A DNA stretch of 64,000 bases from NCBI GenBank assembly GCA_009360885.1, contig SPEL01000001.1:186001-250000 (forward strand), read 5' to 3'. Source of the DNA: Sphingobium sp. Lineage in GTDB: Bacteria > Pseudomonadota > Alphaproteobacteria > Sphingomonadales > Sphingomonadaceae. Below, piece after piece: positions 55,801 through 63,681 of the stretch (its first letter is position 1; each line of letters begins with the position of its first letter). The position numbers were made by a program, and so were the translations under genes. The notes below the pieces were generated by a model. That model was given only the letters and a program-made list of their open reading frames with translations, did not search any database and was not told the DNA's origin.

Positions 55801-58360
55801 GGATAGCGTGGGCAGCCATGGCGGCACCCTCGGTAATGACAGCATATCGGCCATCACCCTGCCTGTTGGCACGGATGCGACCGACTATGCCTTTGGTGAA
55901 CGTGGTCAGGGGCAGGGCGGTGTCGTCTATGTCGATACCAACCGTAATGGCAGGCAGGACCCCGGCGAACCGGGCATCCCCAATGTCATCGTGGAACTGC
56001 AGAAACCAGATGGCACGGTTATTCAGACCGTTACCACTGGCCCTGATGGCAGCTATAACTTCACCGATATAGAGGCTGGCGATTATGTGATCGTTGAAAA
56101 GCAGCCTGATGGCTATGGCGATGCGCCAGAGAACCCGACCAACCATGTACCGCTGAAGGTTGGTGTAGATACCCCGGTGGTTCCTGTGAACTTTGGTGAG
56201 CGTGTTTCCTCGCTGACGGGCCGGGTTTATAACGATACCAATGGCGACGGGACGCAGAATAGTAATGAGCCGGGTATTCCGGGCGTTACCCTGACGCTGA
56301 CCGGTACGGACGCACGCGGCACCCCTGTGACGCAGACGGTCGTGAGTGGCCCGGATGGCAGCTATGTTTTCACGGGCTTGCCGGGCGGGAACTATGTCGT
56401 CACGGAAACGCAGCCTGATGGCTATAGCACCCATACTAACCGGCCGGGTACATCGGGCGGTGCGGTGAGCGGGGATGTCATTTCCGCCATCACGCTGACC
56501 GGCGCGGAAGACGCCATTGGTTATCTTTATGGTGAACAGGGCGAAGGCGCGCGTATTTCCGGCCATGTCTGGTTCGATGCGGACCATGACCGGGCGCGGA
56601 ACGGCAGCGAAGAAGTGAAAGCCGACTGGACGGTTGAACTTCTACTGGGCAATGAGTTGATTGCGTCCACCACAACAGGTGCGGATGGCAGCTATCAGTT
56701 TGATGGGGTTGCCCCGGGTAGCGGCTATGCCATCCGATTCCGTAATCCTGATAATGGTGCTGTTTTTGGCAGCGCACGGACCAATGAAACCGGTGCGTCG
56801 ATCAGCAATGGTGTGGTTTCTCCGGCCAACCCGGCTGGTGCTACGGTTGACGGTGGTATGCTGACCGGCATCACCGTCACGCCGGGCGCGCATATTGAGC
56901 AGCAGTCCCTGCCGCTTGATCCTTCGGGCGTGGTCTATGACTCGGTGCGTCGTACCCCTGTGGGCGGTGCAACCGTTACCATCAGCGGCCCTGCGGGCTT
57001 TGATCCGGCGGTGCATCTGCTGGGTGGAACCAGCAATGTGTCGCAGAAAACCGGCGATGACGGCATGTATCAGTTCCTGCTGATGCCGGGCGCGCCTGCC
57101 GGCGAATATCGCCTGTCGGTAACGCCGCCCAATGGCAGCTATAATCCGGTTCAGCCCTCCAGTATTGTGCCGCCTTGTGCGGGGCCGCTGCCGGTTGGCC
57201 GTACGCCGGACCCGATGCTGGTATCGCTCTATAATGGTGCGCCACCCAGCAGTGCGATTGCCGCCTGCACCACTGGTGGTCAGACGACTGCATGGTACAT
57301 GGGCTTCACGTTGACGCCGGGCGTTTCCGCCAATGTCGTCAATAACAACATCCCGATCGATCCCATCCTGGAAGGGGCGATCGAGGTGACGAAGCGCACG
57401 CCGATGAAGAATGTCAGCCGTGGTGGTCTGGTGCCCTACACCATTACCGCCCGCAACACGCTGGCTGGTAGCATTACCGGCATTGCGATTACGGACCGTG
57501 TTCCTGCCGGTTTCCGTTACCGCGAAGGCAGCGCGACGGTTGATGGCGTAGCGAGCGAACCAGTGCAGGCAGGTCGTCTGCTGAGCTGGCCCGGACACAG
57601 TTTTGCCGCTGGTCAGGAAAAGACGGTGCAGATCATCCTGACCGTTGGTGCTGGCGTGGGTGAGGGCGAGCATGTGAACCATGCTTATGCCGTCAATGAG
57701 GTGGTGGATACGGTGGTTTCCAACGTGGCCGATGCCACGGTACGGATTATCCCCGACCCTGACTTTGATTGCTCCGATGTGATCGGCAAGCTGTTTGACG
57801 ATCGCAACATGAACGGCGTGCAGGATGAAGGCGAACCCGGCCTGCCCGGTGTCCGTCTGGCGACGGCACGCGGCCTGCTCATCACCACGGATGCCAAGGG
57901 GCGCTATCACGTCACTTGCCCGATGATCCCACATGAAGAGCGTGGTTCCAACTTCATCCTGAAGGTGGATGAACGGACCCTACCGACCGGATACCGGATG
58001 ATCTCCGTCAACCCGGATACGGTGCGCCTGACGCGGGGCAAGATGGTGACGATGAACTTCGGCGCCACGCTGGGCCGGGTGGTTCGCCTTGATGTGACCG
58101 CGGCGATGTTTGACGGCGATAAGGTGGGCGATGCCTTCCTTGGCAAGGTTGACGCGCTGGTCGTGACACTGGCGCAGCAGCCCTCCGTCCTGCGTATCGC
58201 TTATGGGGCGCAGGGTGAGGATCAGGCGCTGATCCGTAACCGCATCGCATCGTTGCGTACCGCCATTAAGGACCGCTGGAACGGGGTGAAGGATCGCTAC
58301 CGCCTCATCATCGAGGAGGAAACGACCCTGCCCGCCATCCAGAAGGGAGACGCTCAATGA
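49889..58360 (+). CDS. Giant exported DUF11 / SdrD-B repeat surface protein
   Basis: A 2,823-aa protein from ATG 49889, seven bases after a GGGGG site. A signal peptide (to about residue 32, SMPAFAADLQ) is followed by eight DUF11-like beta modules (to about 1150, typified by VTNSGPDPT and DNLPPAA). Then come about ten SdrD-B-like modules (about 1150-2340) with calcium-loop-like DSNDNGVRDAGE, DTNGDG and DSDNDGVR and the recurring ETQPxxYxDG. After a degenerate module there is a ninth DUF11 (about 2500-2620), a last SdrD-B module (DDRNMNGVQDEGEPGLPGV) and a roughly 95-aa C-terminal domain resembling an OmpA-like piece. No LPXTG or autotransporter barrel. The stop overlaps the next gene (ATGA), whose barrel may anchor or export it. 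Confidence 0.9.
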   Translation: MFKLSTDGNIRLVQFIRLICASFVLLLSMPAFAADLQVSSYDVTPTRVGNGGVAEFTIRLTNNGGVAVNDAQVRIDLPDRFELLAGSYPSYCSPSTQGSQKILLCSPPSLPVGDMQIKYRATAKSVGISATEVRISSVSANDTNPANDNLPINATVEMGADLSVAKDDQLPGHEIISGGEITYRINVTNSGPDPTAAIRVIDNLPPAADFQYSAASGTDWSCSRSGQQITCLYTGAPKTGALPPISVRGRVVSQLAGTLTNSVSTELTSLAVVDPNGDNNLASAVTRIIEGTDLRASKSFTASTIVEGQSTTVTLGIINDGPRAVNSATITDVFADHFTLGAMPAGCVATGQSVTCTSSAIASGAGRNFVIPVTANAVTSGAQTNSAVVAGPAGLQEPDTDNNRATASYSIVPPSADLALTKSKTPTLIKAGDVMTSTIGIRNLGPSILTYEPGRPLRITDELSADEIYEGVDSPNWSCAVTGNVVTCETTNSGTLTVNQTRQLILRTRAGPDVDSVVTNRACVAPNSLAFPADNDVRGGANCGDGVARATTMETDLAVDKHVSLDGVNWVKTGLVIPATAQDMYIRFTARNLGAQMARTVSVTDDLPNRLNGSGLVTGFAEVSKDSGSLSYSASAGRITWGFTNLAPGMSQVAVVRITRPFRSGTFTNVAAITSTDTIDTDSANNESTASYTVDALADVTITQKNITPQTVIAGALAKYTIDVANRGANPAANVVVTDIIDPTRFELVGNAKWSDTSNGASCTNNPATGEVRCVKTSINGVTAYQIEQEVRPRYPFGGSTVFPASHINTANVTTDTVESDSTNNSNNVNHAVVAPQLNLGITKREPEGAQFDPRRFGEELVYDLRITNDGPSRATDVQVIDTPIDLPAGYQMAMTKFEVNPADAATSAGYTRYTPPAPSCAQANPSSGDAVCRLHNSNSAQNYLDARQEVIFRLYFRTDGPAPHNALTFKNQGRVTNAELEYDLEGKDNIAVQTTTVLPSVDLEVVSKTNMATDPVSINEAVPFNIVIRNNGESPIVQVRVTDTLPAGFALANNGTTTAPRVVPSGGITVSSFSCTGTNIVLCVLDGNFPPDGSTATLTIYAKASYPFTGDLSAQHVNHVSIAPGRDSEGKELARDPVDSNNEKTAPIIITASSIAGTVYADDNLDGTAQAGELLANVSVTISGEDEFGNEIAPRSVLTDASGSYRFDRLPPGTYKIVETQPAGMQDYSEKAGTAGGTVNNAAYGSGEATNSISSIALPANTNATGYDFLELRSAEIRGKIYSDTNNNGVIDAGEKGIGTAEFPSPPYIRLTGTDYAGNAINVTTIVDANGDYAFTNVAPSDAAGYKVTQEVQPTGYADGIDRNGVGNPVAGSANRSAPEDIVIGQVAAGAVLTNRDFGEIPSSQISGMVYLDPNGNAIRDSGENSGLSGAVITLSGTNDLGQAINCSVTTGATGAYSFPVADATDPMCRVLRPGTYLLAQTPPPGVTPSGAFIGSAGGQSGGANGANVPAVGAGNTSISNVVITGGTSATRYDFGATGQGLSGYVYVDSNDNGVRDAGEQGIPGVTITLSGESANGQDVCTLMGCTVTTDASGQFMFTNVPGSSATGYTLTEQAQSSAPLSAYADGKDAAGTIGGVSRGNAGNDVISGIVLAMGDMGVNYAFGERAGSLSGGTYIDNNDDGIRQPDENPLPGVTITLSGRTTDGQDICTLRASLDPALSCTVTTDANGNYRFDTLPSGDYTLTESQPSAYADGRESVGTQGGTVNNAVFDSTPASNRIASIPLVAGEEGTGYDFGERATTLSGRVYHDKDRDGNDNGEPGIAGVTITLKQGGTVIATTTTDANGHYTFPNLPAGNYTVEEDQPKGYGSSTPDSGSVNVSPGQNQKVDFGDTSSTLAGSVFVDSDNDGVRQSGERGIEGVTVRLTGTDDSGKAVDISLKTDASGNYRFDDLLSGTYVVTETQPAAYSDGLDSVGSHGGTLGNDSISAITLPVGTDATDYAFGERGQGQGGVVYVDTNRNGRQDPGEPGIPNVIVELQKPDGTVIQTVTTGPDGSYNFTDIEAGDYVIVEKQPDGYGDAPENPTNHVPLKVGVDTPVVPVNFGERVSSLTGRVYNDTNGDGTQNSNEPGIPGVTLTLTGTDARGTPVTQTVVSGPDGSYVFTGLPGGNYVVTETQPDGYSTHTNRPGTSGGAVSGDVISAITLTGAEDAIGYLYGEQGEGARISGHVWFDADHDRARNGSEEVKADWTVELLLGNELIASTTTGADGSYQFDGVAPGSGYAIRFRNPDNGAVFGSARTNETGASISNGVVSPANPAGATVDGGMLTGITVTPGAHIEQQSLPLDPSGVVYDSVRRTPVGGATVTISGPAGFDPAVHLLGGTSNVSQKTGDDGMYQFLLMPGAPAGEYRLSVTPPNGSYNPVQPSSIVPPCAGPLPVGRTPDPMLVSLYNGAPPSSAIAACTTGGQTTAWYMGFTLTPGVSANVVNNNIPIDPILEGAIEVTKRTPMKNVSRGGLVPYTITARNTLAGSITGIAITDRVPAGFRYREGSATVDGVASEPVQAGRLLSWPGHSFAAGQEKTVQIILTVGAGVGEGEHVNHAYAVNEVVDTVVSNVADATVRIIPDPDFDCSDVIGKLFDDRNMNGVQDEGEPGLPGVRLATARGLLITTDAKGRYHVTCPMIPHEERGSNFILKVDERTLPTGYRMISVNPDTVRLTRGKMVTMNFGATLGRVVRLDVTAAMFDGDKVGDAFLGKVDALVVTLAQQPSVLRIAYGAQGEDQALIRNRIASLRTAIKDRWNGVKDRYRLIIEEETTLPAIQKGDAQ

Positions 58361-61300
58361 GCATTATAACTTTCCGCTCGCTGGCGGCGCTCATCGTCAG
58401 CACATCCCCCTTCGCGCTTAATGCTGCGCTGGCTGCTACATCTGTTCCATCCGGGGCAGAGCAGCAAGAAGGTACGCAGCAGGCGGACTATTGCAGTCAT
58501 CAGCCCAATGCACATAATGAAGGCGGGCAGGGCGAAGGGACCCATGACGCGGCATTGCGTCGCTGCGGCCCCTATAGTGACGACAGCTCGGTGGGCCGGC
58601 GCGGCATTGCCCGCAATCTGGAACGTGGGGGAAGCACTTCGCCTGCTACCGATAGCAGCGCGGACAATGGCTTTCGCGTAAGCATTGATGGTGCGGGGGA
58701 TAATAGCCCCGCTAATCATCAGCGCAGCGCCGATGTCGCACTGGCAAAGGATGATATCATCGTCCAGATCACCCGGCTTGATGCCCAGCCAATGCTGAGT
58801 GTCATTCCATCGCGCCCTGCGGTGCGGCCCGGCCAGATGCTGGGTTTTGAAACCATGACCAACTATGCGGCCTTCATTGATCGGGCTGAATTGCGCCTGT
58901 TCCGCGAAGGCGATGCGACCGAAGGCACGCCCTTCACCACTATCAAGGTGACGCCCGGCGAAAAGGCGTTGTGGACCGTGCCTGATGACGAAGGTGAGCG
59001 TGGCTATCGCGCTGTGCTGCGGGTGTATGATGCAAAGGGCCGGTTTGATGAAACCGCGCCGGTGCCGGTCATGGTGACGGTTTCTCCGCGCGATCAGATA
59101 GACGACAGCCGTAATGGCCCATCCTTTGATAATATGCGCGTCATTGGCAATATTCCGGTTGCTGGCACTGAGGTAACGGTGAGCGGGGGTGTTGAGGATG
59201 CCGCAACGGTGGTCAGCGCCTTCGGTGTGGCAGTGCCGGTCGATAAGGGGCGTCGTTTTGTGACGCAGCAGATCGTCCCCAAGGGCGTTGATGATGTGGT
59301 CATTCACATGCGCCCACCCACCGGCGGGGTGAAGGAATATCGTCGCGCCCTGAATGCGCCAAAGGATGACCATTTCCTTGTCGGTATTGCGGATATTACC
59401 GCCGGACATCGCAGCTTCGATACCAACCGCCGGGCGATGCAGGGCGATGATCTTTCCGATACCCGCACGGATTTCATTGATGGCCGTTTCGCCTTTTATT
59501 ATCGCGGACGCCTGTCTGAGACATGGAAGCTCACCGCATCGGCGGATACAGGGGAACAGCGTTTCTCTGACCTGTTTGATGGCTTCCTGAAACGGGACCC
59601 GCGTTCGCTGTTGCGGCGTCTGGATGCTGACCGGCACTATCCGGTCTATGGTGATGATTCGACCACGATGGAGGATGCGCCAACCTATGGCCGCTTCTAT
59701 GTGCGTGCCGAAAGCGCCAATAGCGAGGCAATGTGGGGCAATTTCCACACCCAGCTCACTGGCAATGAACTTATTCGCTATCAGCGCGGCCTTTATGGGG
59801 CGCAGGTCAAATGGCGTAATGAGGACAGCACCAGCTTTGGTGAACGCCGCACCGAGGTAAATGGTTTTGCCGCCGATCCCGGCACCATCGGCAGCCGCGA
59901 GGATTTCGCCTCAACGGGTGGTTCGGTCTATTATCTGCGTAATCAGGACATTGCCGAGGGGTCTGAGCGCTTATTCGTCGAAGTGCGTGACCGTGATTCC
60001 GGCCTTGTGCTGGAACGGCGCGAGCTGATTGCCGCGCGCGATTATGAAATGAACTATATTCAGGGGCGTATCGTGCTGCGCGATGCGTTGCCGATGGTGG
60101 CAGATACCAGCCTGTTTGTTCATAATGCATCGCTGGCGGGTAATCCGGTCTGGCTGGTCAGCAGCTATGAATATGTGCCGGGCCTGACCCGCCCGGATTC
60201 CATGACATTGGGTGGCCGGGCGCAGCATTGGCTGAATGACATGATCCGTGTTGGCGTCACCGGCTATCATCAGGGGGAAGATCAGGCATCGCAGGATCTA
60301 TATGGCGCTGATCTGATGCTGCGTTTTCATGCAGGCACCTATTTGCGCGGTGAGTTTGCGCGCTCTGACGGGGCGGGTAACGGGGCATCTTTCTCCTCCA
60401 CCGGCGGCTATGATTTCACCCAGCTATCAACGGTAGATCGCAAATCCGATGCGTTCAACGTCGAAGGGGCGATGGACTTTGCCGAGGTGTTTGGCAAGGG
60501 CAGTGGCCGCCTCAGCAGCTATTGGCGCAGGCGCGATCAGGGCTTTTCCGGCCCCGGAGAGCTGAACTTTAACGAGGGGCTGGATCAATATGGCGGCATG
60601 GCTGATGTGGAAATCGCCAGCGGCCTGCGGATGCAGGGCAAGGCTGACATCACCGATGGTACGCTGACCCAGCGCCATGCGCTGGAGGCGGGCCTGCGCT
60701 ATCAGCCGGTCAAGGGCTGGTTCGGCACGGTGGGCGTGCGGTCTGACAAACAGCAAGGGCAGGCGAGCGCCTATAGCCCGATTACGTCCGCGCCGGATAT
60801 GACGGGAACCCGCACGGACCTCGCCGCCAGCATTGGCTATCGTCATGTGCCCGCCGCGCCGACGCTGGAGCAGGACAGCAATCAGGAAGACCACACATCC
60901 CGGCCATGGTCGGTTGCGGCCTTTGGGCAGACGACGCTGGATCGTTCCGGTGGGAGGCTCGCTAATGACCGCCTTGGCGTCAATGGCGAGGTGCAGTTCA
61001 CCGACCGCCTTGGGGTGAAGGCGGAGGTCTCCGATGGTGATCTGGGTGTCGGGGCTGATGCTCGCGCTACCTATACCATGGGGGATCGGGGTTCGCTTTA
61101 CCTCGGCTATGCGCTGGCGGCGGAAAATCCCGACAGCTTTAACACCGGGCGACTGGGGCGTATGACGCTGGGGGGGCGTCGCAGGGTGGGCACATCTACG
61201 TCGGTATTTGCCGAGGGGCGCTATGAACATGGTTCTGGCCCCACCGGTTTAACGCAGGCTTATGGTGTTGATTTCAACCCCATTCCGGGCTGGACCTTCG

Positions 61301-62097
61301 GGCTGCGCTATGAACGTGGTTCTCTCTCTGATGCGCTGGGCAGCAATATCAGGCGCGAAGTGATTGGCAGCACGGCTGATTATGGCGATGATCGTCTGCG
61401 CTGGTCTACCGCGATGGAGTTCCGCCGCGATGGCAGCGCAACATTGGGCACCCGCGAAACATGGGCGACGCGTAATCAGGTGACGTTCAAGGCGAGCGAT
61501 GCGCTGCGCCTGTTCGGCAAGGCGAATCTGTCCATATCTGATGGCGGCAACCCGACAACGTCGCTGGATGCGGATTATTATGAACTTGTGGCCGCTGCGG
61601 CCTATCGCCCGACGCAGAATGACCGCCTGAATGTGCTGGCCAAATACACCTATCTCTATGATCTGCCCTCACCGGCGCAGGTTGATAGTCTTGGGTTAAA
61701 CCTCGATTATGCGCAACGCAGCCATATCTGGGCGATTGACAGCACGTATCAGCTCACCCCGCGTCTGGCGGTGGGCGGTAAGGTTGCGCATCGTATCGGT
61801 TCGTTGCGGGCATCGCGGGATGGCAGTGCGCCATGGTTTGACAGCAAGGCGACCTTCTGGGCCGCGCGTGCCGATTACCGGGTGATTGCCCGGTGGGATA
61901 TGTTGCTGGAAGTGCGGCAATTATCGGTGAGTGAGGCGCAGGATAGTCGACTTGGTGCGCTGGCGGGCATTTACCGCCACATGGGCAACCATCTGAAGCT
62001 GGGTGTTGGCTATAACTTCACCGATTACTCCGATGATCTGTCGGATCTCAGCTATGATGACCGTGGGTTCTTCCTGAACCTTATCGGTAAGTTCTGA
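58357..62097 (+). CDS. Large outer-membrane beta-barrel partner protein
   Basis: A 1,246-aa protein with a signal peptide (SPFALNAALAAT, to about residue 27), a low-complexity polar region, an Ig-like domain (about 140-240, SVIPSRPAVRPGQMLGFE), a linker and, from about residue 345, a long run of alternating amphipathic strands ending YDDRGFFLNLIGKF, a BAM-type terminal Phe. I recall similar proteins, with PVYGDDSTT and RGLYGAQVKW motifs, downstream of DUF11 proteins in other Proteobacteria, but no characterised one. It lacks a TonB plug. Translational coupling to the giant protein suggests a secretion or anchoring partner. A strong terminator follows. Confidence 0.87.
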   Translation: MSIITFRSLAALIVSTSPFALNAALAATSVPSGAEQQEGTQQADYCSHQPNAHNEGGQGEGTHDAALRRCGPYSDDSSVGRRGIARNLERGGSTSPATDSSADNGFRVSIDGAGDNSPANHQRSADVALAKDDIIVQITRLDAQPMLSVIPSRPAVRPGQMLGFETMTNYAAFIDRAELRLFREGDATEGTPFTTIKVTPGEKALWTVPDDEGERGYRAVLRVYDAKGRFDETAPVPVMVTVSPRDQIDDSRNGPSFDNMRVIGNIPVAGTEVTVSGGVEDAATVVSAFGVAVPVDKGRRFVTQQIVPKGVDDVVIHMRPPTGGVKEYRRALNAPKDDHFLVGIADITAGHRSFDTNRRAMQGDDLSDTRTDFIDGRFAFYYRGRLSETWKLTASADTGEQRFSDLFDGFLKRDPRSLLRRLDADRHYPVYGDDSTTMEDAPTYGRFYVRAESANSEAMWGNFHTQLTGNELIRYQRGLYGAQVKWRNEDSTSFGERRTEVNGFAADPGTIGSREDFASTGGSVYYLRNQDIAEGSERLFVEVRDRDSGLVLERRELIAARDYEMNYIQGRIVLRDALPMVADTSLFVHNASLAGNPVWLVSSYEYVPGLTRPDSMTLGGRAQHWLNDMIRVGVTGYHQGEDQASQDLYGADLMLRFHAGTYLRGEFARSDGAGNGASFSSTGGYDFTQLSTVDRKSDAFNVEGAMDFAEVFGKGSGRLSSYWRRRDQGFSGPGELNFNEGLDQYGGMADVEIASGLRMQGKADITDGTLTQRHALEAGLRYQPVKGWFGTVGVRSDKQQGQASAYSPITSAPDMTGTRTDLAASIGYRHVPAAPTLEQDSNQEDHTSRPWSVAAFGQTTLDRSGGRLANDRLGVNGEVQFTDRLGVKAEVSDGDLGVGADARATYTMGDRGSLYLGYALAAENPDSFNTGRLGRMTLGGRRRVGTSTSVFAEGRYEHGSGPTGLTQAYGVDFNPIPGWTFGLRYERGSLSDALGSNIRREVIGSTADYGDDRLRWSTAMEFRRDGSATLGTRETWATRNQVTFKASDALRLFGKANLSISDGGNPTTSLDADYYELVAAAAYRPTQNDRLNVLAKYTYLYDLPSPAQVDSLGLNLDYAQRSHIWAIDSTYQLTPRLAVGGKVAHRIGSLRASRDGSAPWFDSKATFWAARADYRVIARWDMLLEVRQLSVSEAQDSRLGALAGIYRHMGNHLKLGVGYNFTDYSDDLSDLSYDDRGFFLNLIGKF

Positions 62098-62108
62098 TAG
62101 GAAATGGT

Positions 62109-62140
62109 GCCGGGGGATGGGTAATCCTCCGGCGTTTTTT
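62109..62140 (+). terminator. Strong Rho-independent terminator of the surface operon
   Basis: GCCGGGGGAT (62109-62118) pairs with ATCCTCCGGC (62124-62133), one G-T, loop GGGTA, followed by GTTTTTT. It lies 12 bases after the barrel gene stop. Confidence 0.88.
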
Positions 62141-62154
62141 CATGCTGTCAGCTT

Positions 62155-62592
62155 TCATGCTGGTGGGAAGGTCATCACCAACAGCCATAACAGAATGGCG
62201 CTAACCCATAATATGAGTGCATAAGCCGCCCGTTGCGCCCATACGCCGATGCGGTTCCGCGCCAGCCATAAGCTGGCCCACCCGGCCAAAGGAAAGGCCA
62301 GCCCCCATGATATGCCGGTGAAGAGGAAGGCGGGCCATACCCAGTCACCGCGAAAATCATCGGGATTGCCATAAAGCGGCCCCAAAATCGGCCATCCCGC
62401 ATAGAATAGCGCGATGCCCAGTGCGCCCATGCTCAGCAGCCCCAAAAATGCTACCCCTGCCCCCGCAAAGACAGAGCATTTTATCGGGGAGAGCCATTTG
62501 GTTATTCGCATCACAATACGCAGTATTGCTCCAATAATCGTGATGAGAAGCGTGAACATGTGGCGGATAATATGTTGCATCTGTTCAGGCAT
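62155..62592 (-). CDS. Small polytopic membrane protein of unknown function
   Basis: A 145-aa protein with three to four hydrophobic helices (about residues 12-30, 42-66, 90-110 and 122-142) and WP-rich loops (GWPILGPLYGNPDDFRGDWVWP). It starts at ATG 62592. It converges with the surface operon and diverges from UbiA. I do not recognise a family; the composition is that of a real membrane protein rather than a shadow frame. Confidence 0.65.
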   Translation of the reverse strand: MPEQMQHIIRHMFTLLITIIGAILRIVMRITKWLSPIKCSVFAGAGVAFLGLLSMGALGIALFYAGWPILGPLYGNPDDFRGDWVWPAFLFTGISWGLAFPLAGWASLWLARNRIGVWAQRAAYALILWVSAILLWLLVMTFPPA

Positions 62593-62685
62593 AAATGGTC
62601 TGCCAGATAAGGGAAGGGCACCTTCTTTCTTATTTCCTCAGCTTTCCCTCTTCCTCTCGCGGTCTTTCCTCGCCTAAAAGGCGCT

Positions 62686-63600
62686 ATGACCCAAACCGCC
62701 CATGACATTGTTCCCGACAGCGAAGCACGCGGCCTGATGGCGCGCCTGCCCACCGGGGCGCGTAATCTGGCGCTGATTGCGCGCTTTGATCGTCCTATAG
62801 GCTGGTGGTTGCTATTCTGGCCCGGCGCGTGGGCAGTGGCGCTTTCTGGCAATGGCCTTGCCAATTGGGCGATGATCCTCTGGCTGCTGCTGGGTAGCAT
62901 CGCCATGCGCGGTGCGGGCTGCGTGTGGAATGACATGGTGGACCGCGATCTGGACCGGAAGGTCGCCCGCACCGCGTCTCGTCCGCTGGCCAGTGGTGCG
63001 GTGTCAATGAAACAGGCGGGGCTGTGGCTGGCTTTCCTCTGCCTCATCGGCCTTGTTGTTTTGCTGCAACTGCGGTGGGAGGCGCAGATGACGGCACTTT
63101 CCAGCCTCGCGCTGGTTGCGGCCTATCCCTTTATGAAACGCATTACATGGTGGCCGCAGGCATGGCTGGGCATGGTGTTTAGCTGGGCGGCGCTGGTTGG
63201 CTGGGTGCAAATGACCGGCGGGCTGAACCTTGCCGGCGCGCTGCTCTATGGGGGCAGCATTTGCTGGGTCATCGGCTATGATAGTATCTATGCGCTACAG
63301 GACCGTGAGGATGATGCGCTGGTCGGTATAAAATCCAGCGCACGGGCCATGGGCGCGCATGTGCGGGCCGGGGTTGGCGGTTTCTATGGCGCTGCCCTAT
63401 TGCTGTGGGCCGGGGCGATCTGGCTGGCGCGGCCAGAGCCTTTAGCCCTGCTCGCTTTGCTGCCGATTGCGGGGCATCTGGCGTGGCAGGTGGTGACGCT
63501 GAAGGAAGGGGATGGGCTGGACCCTCTCATTAAATTCCGTTCTAATCGCTTTGCCGGTGCGCTGATGTTCGCGGCTTGTGTGGTTGTAGGGGCATCCTGA
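62686..63600 (+). CDS. ubiA: 4-hydroxybenzoate polyprenyltransferase
   Basis: A 304-aa integral membrane prenyltransferase of ubiquinone synthesis, joining a polyprenyl chain to 4-hydroxybenzoate. Both Asp-rich motifs are visible: NDMVDRDLDRK (the first, with RTASRPL after it) and YDSIYALQDREDD (the second). FDRPIGWWLLFWPGAWA near the N-terminus is typical of UbiA. About eight helices follow. Length matches the family. AAAGG lies before the ATG. It is a housekeeping gene, marking the end of the accessory region. Confidence 0.95.
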   Translation: MTQTAHDIVPDSEARGLMARLPTGARNLALIARFDRPIGWWLLFWPGAWAVALSGNGLANWAMILWLLLGSIAMRGAGCVWNDMVDRDLDRKVARTASRPLASGAVSMKQAGLWLAFLCLIGLVVLLQLRWEAQMTALSSLALVAAYPFMKRITWWPQAWLGMVFSWAALVGWVQMTGGLNLAGALLYGGSICWVIGYDSIYALQDREDDALVGIKSSARAMGAHVRAGVGGFYGAALLLWAGAIWLARPEPLALLALLPIAGHLAWQVVTLKEGDGLDPLIKFRSNRFAGALMFAACVVVGAS

Positions 63601-63681
63601 ATAGTGATTTTTTAATAGTCATTCGCAATTGCTGGCCTATAAAAGACATGGGCCATTCAACATTATCTGTCAGGAGCCGCA

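Noticed and set aside
54743-56587. 614-codon minus-strand open frame inside the giant repeat gene
   Set aside because: It is antisense to the SdrD-B modules, whose biased, repetitive codons leave the reverse frame free of stops. The translation is Arg/Ile/Ala-rich without domains, start site or ribosome site.
53345-56930. Repeated DNA reminiscent of a CRISPR or tandem array
   Set aside because: The repeats are in-frame protein modules of about 80-110 codons with diverged sequence, not short identical repeats with unique spacers.
56642-57934. 430-codon minus-strand open frame
   Set aside because: Same antisense shadow effect over the C-terminal half of the giant protein; His/Arg-rich and no recognisable fold.
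58354-59748. 464-codon minus-strand open frame
   Set aside because: Antisense to the N-terminal part of the barrel protein, whose signal peptide, Ig-like domain and coupling to the upstream gene make the plus strand clearly the coding one.
60427-61230. 267-codon minus-strand open frame
   Set aside because: Antisense shadow of the beta-barrel region; no protein-like features.
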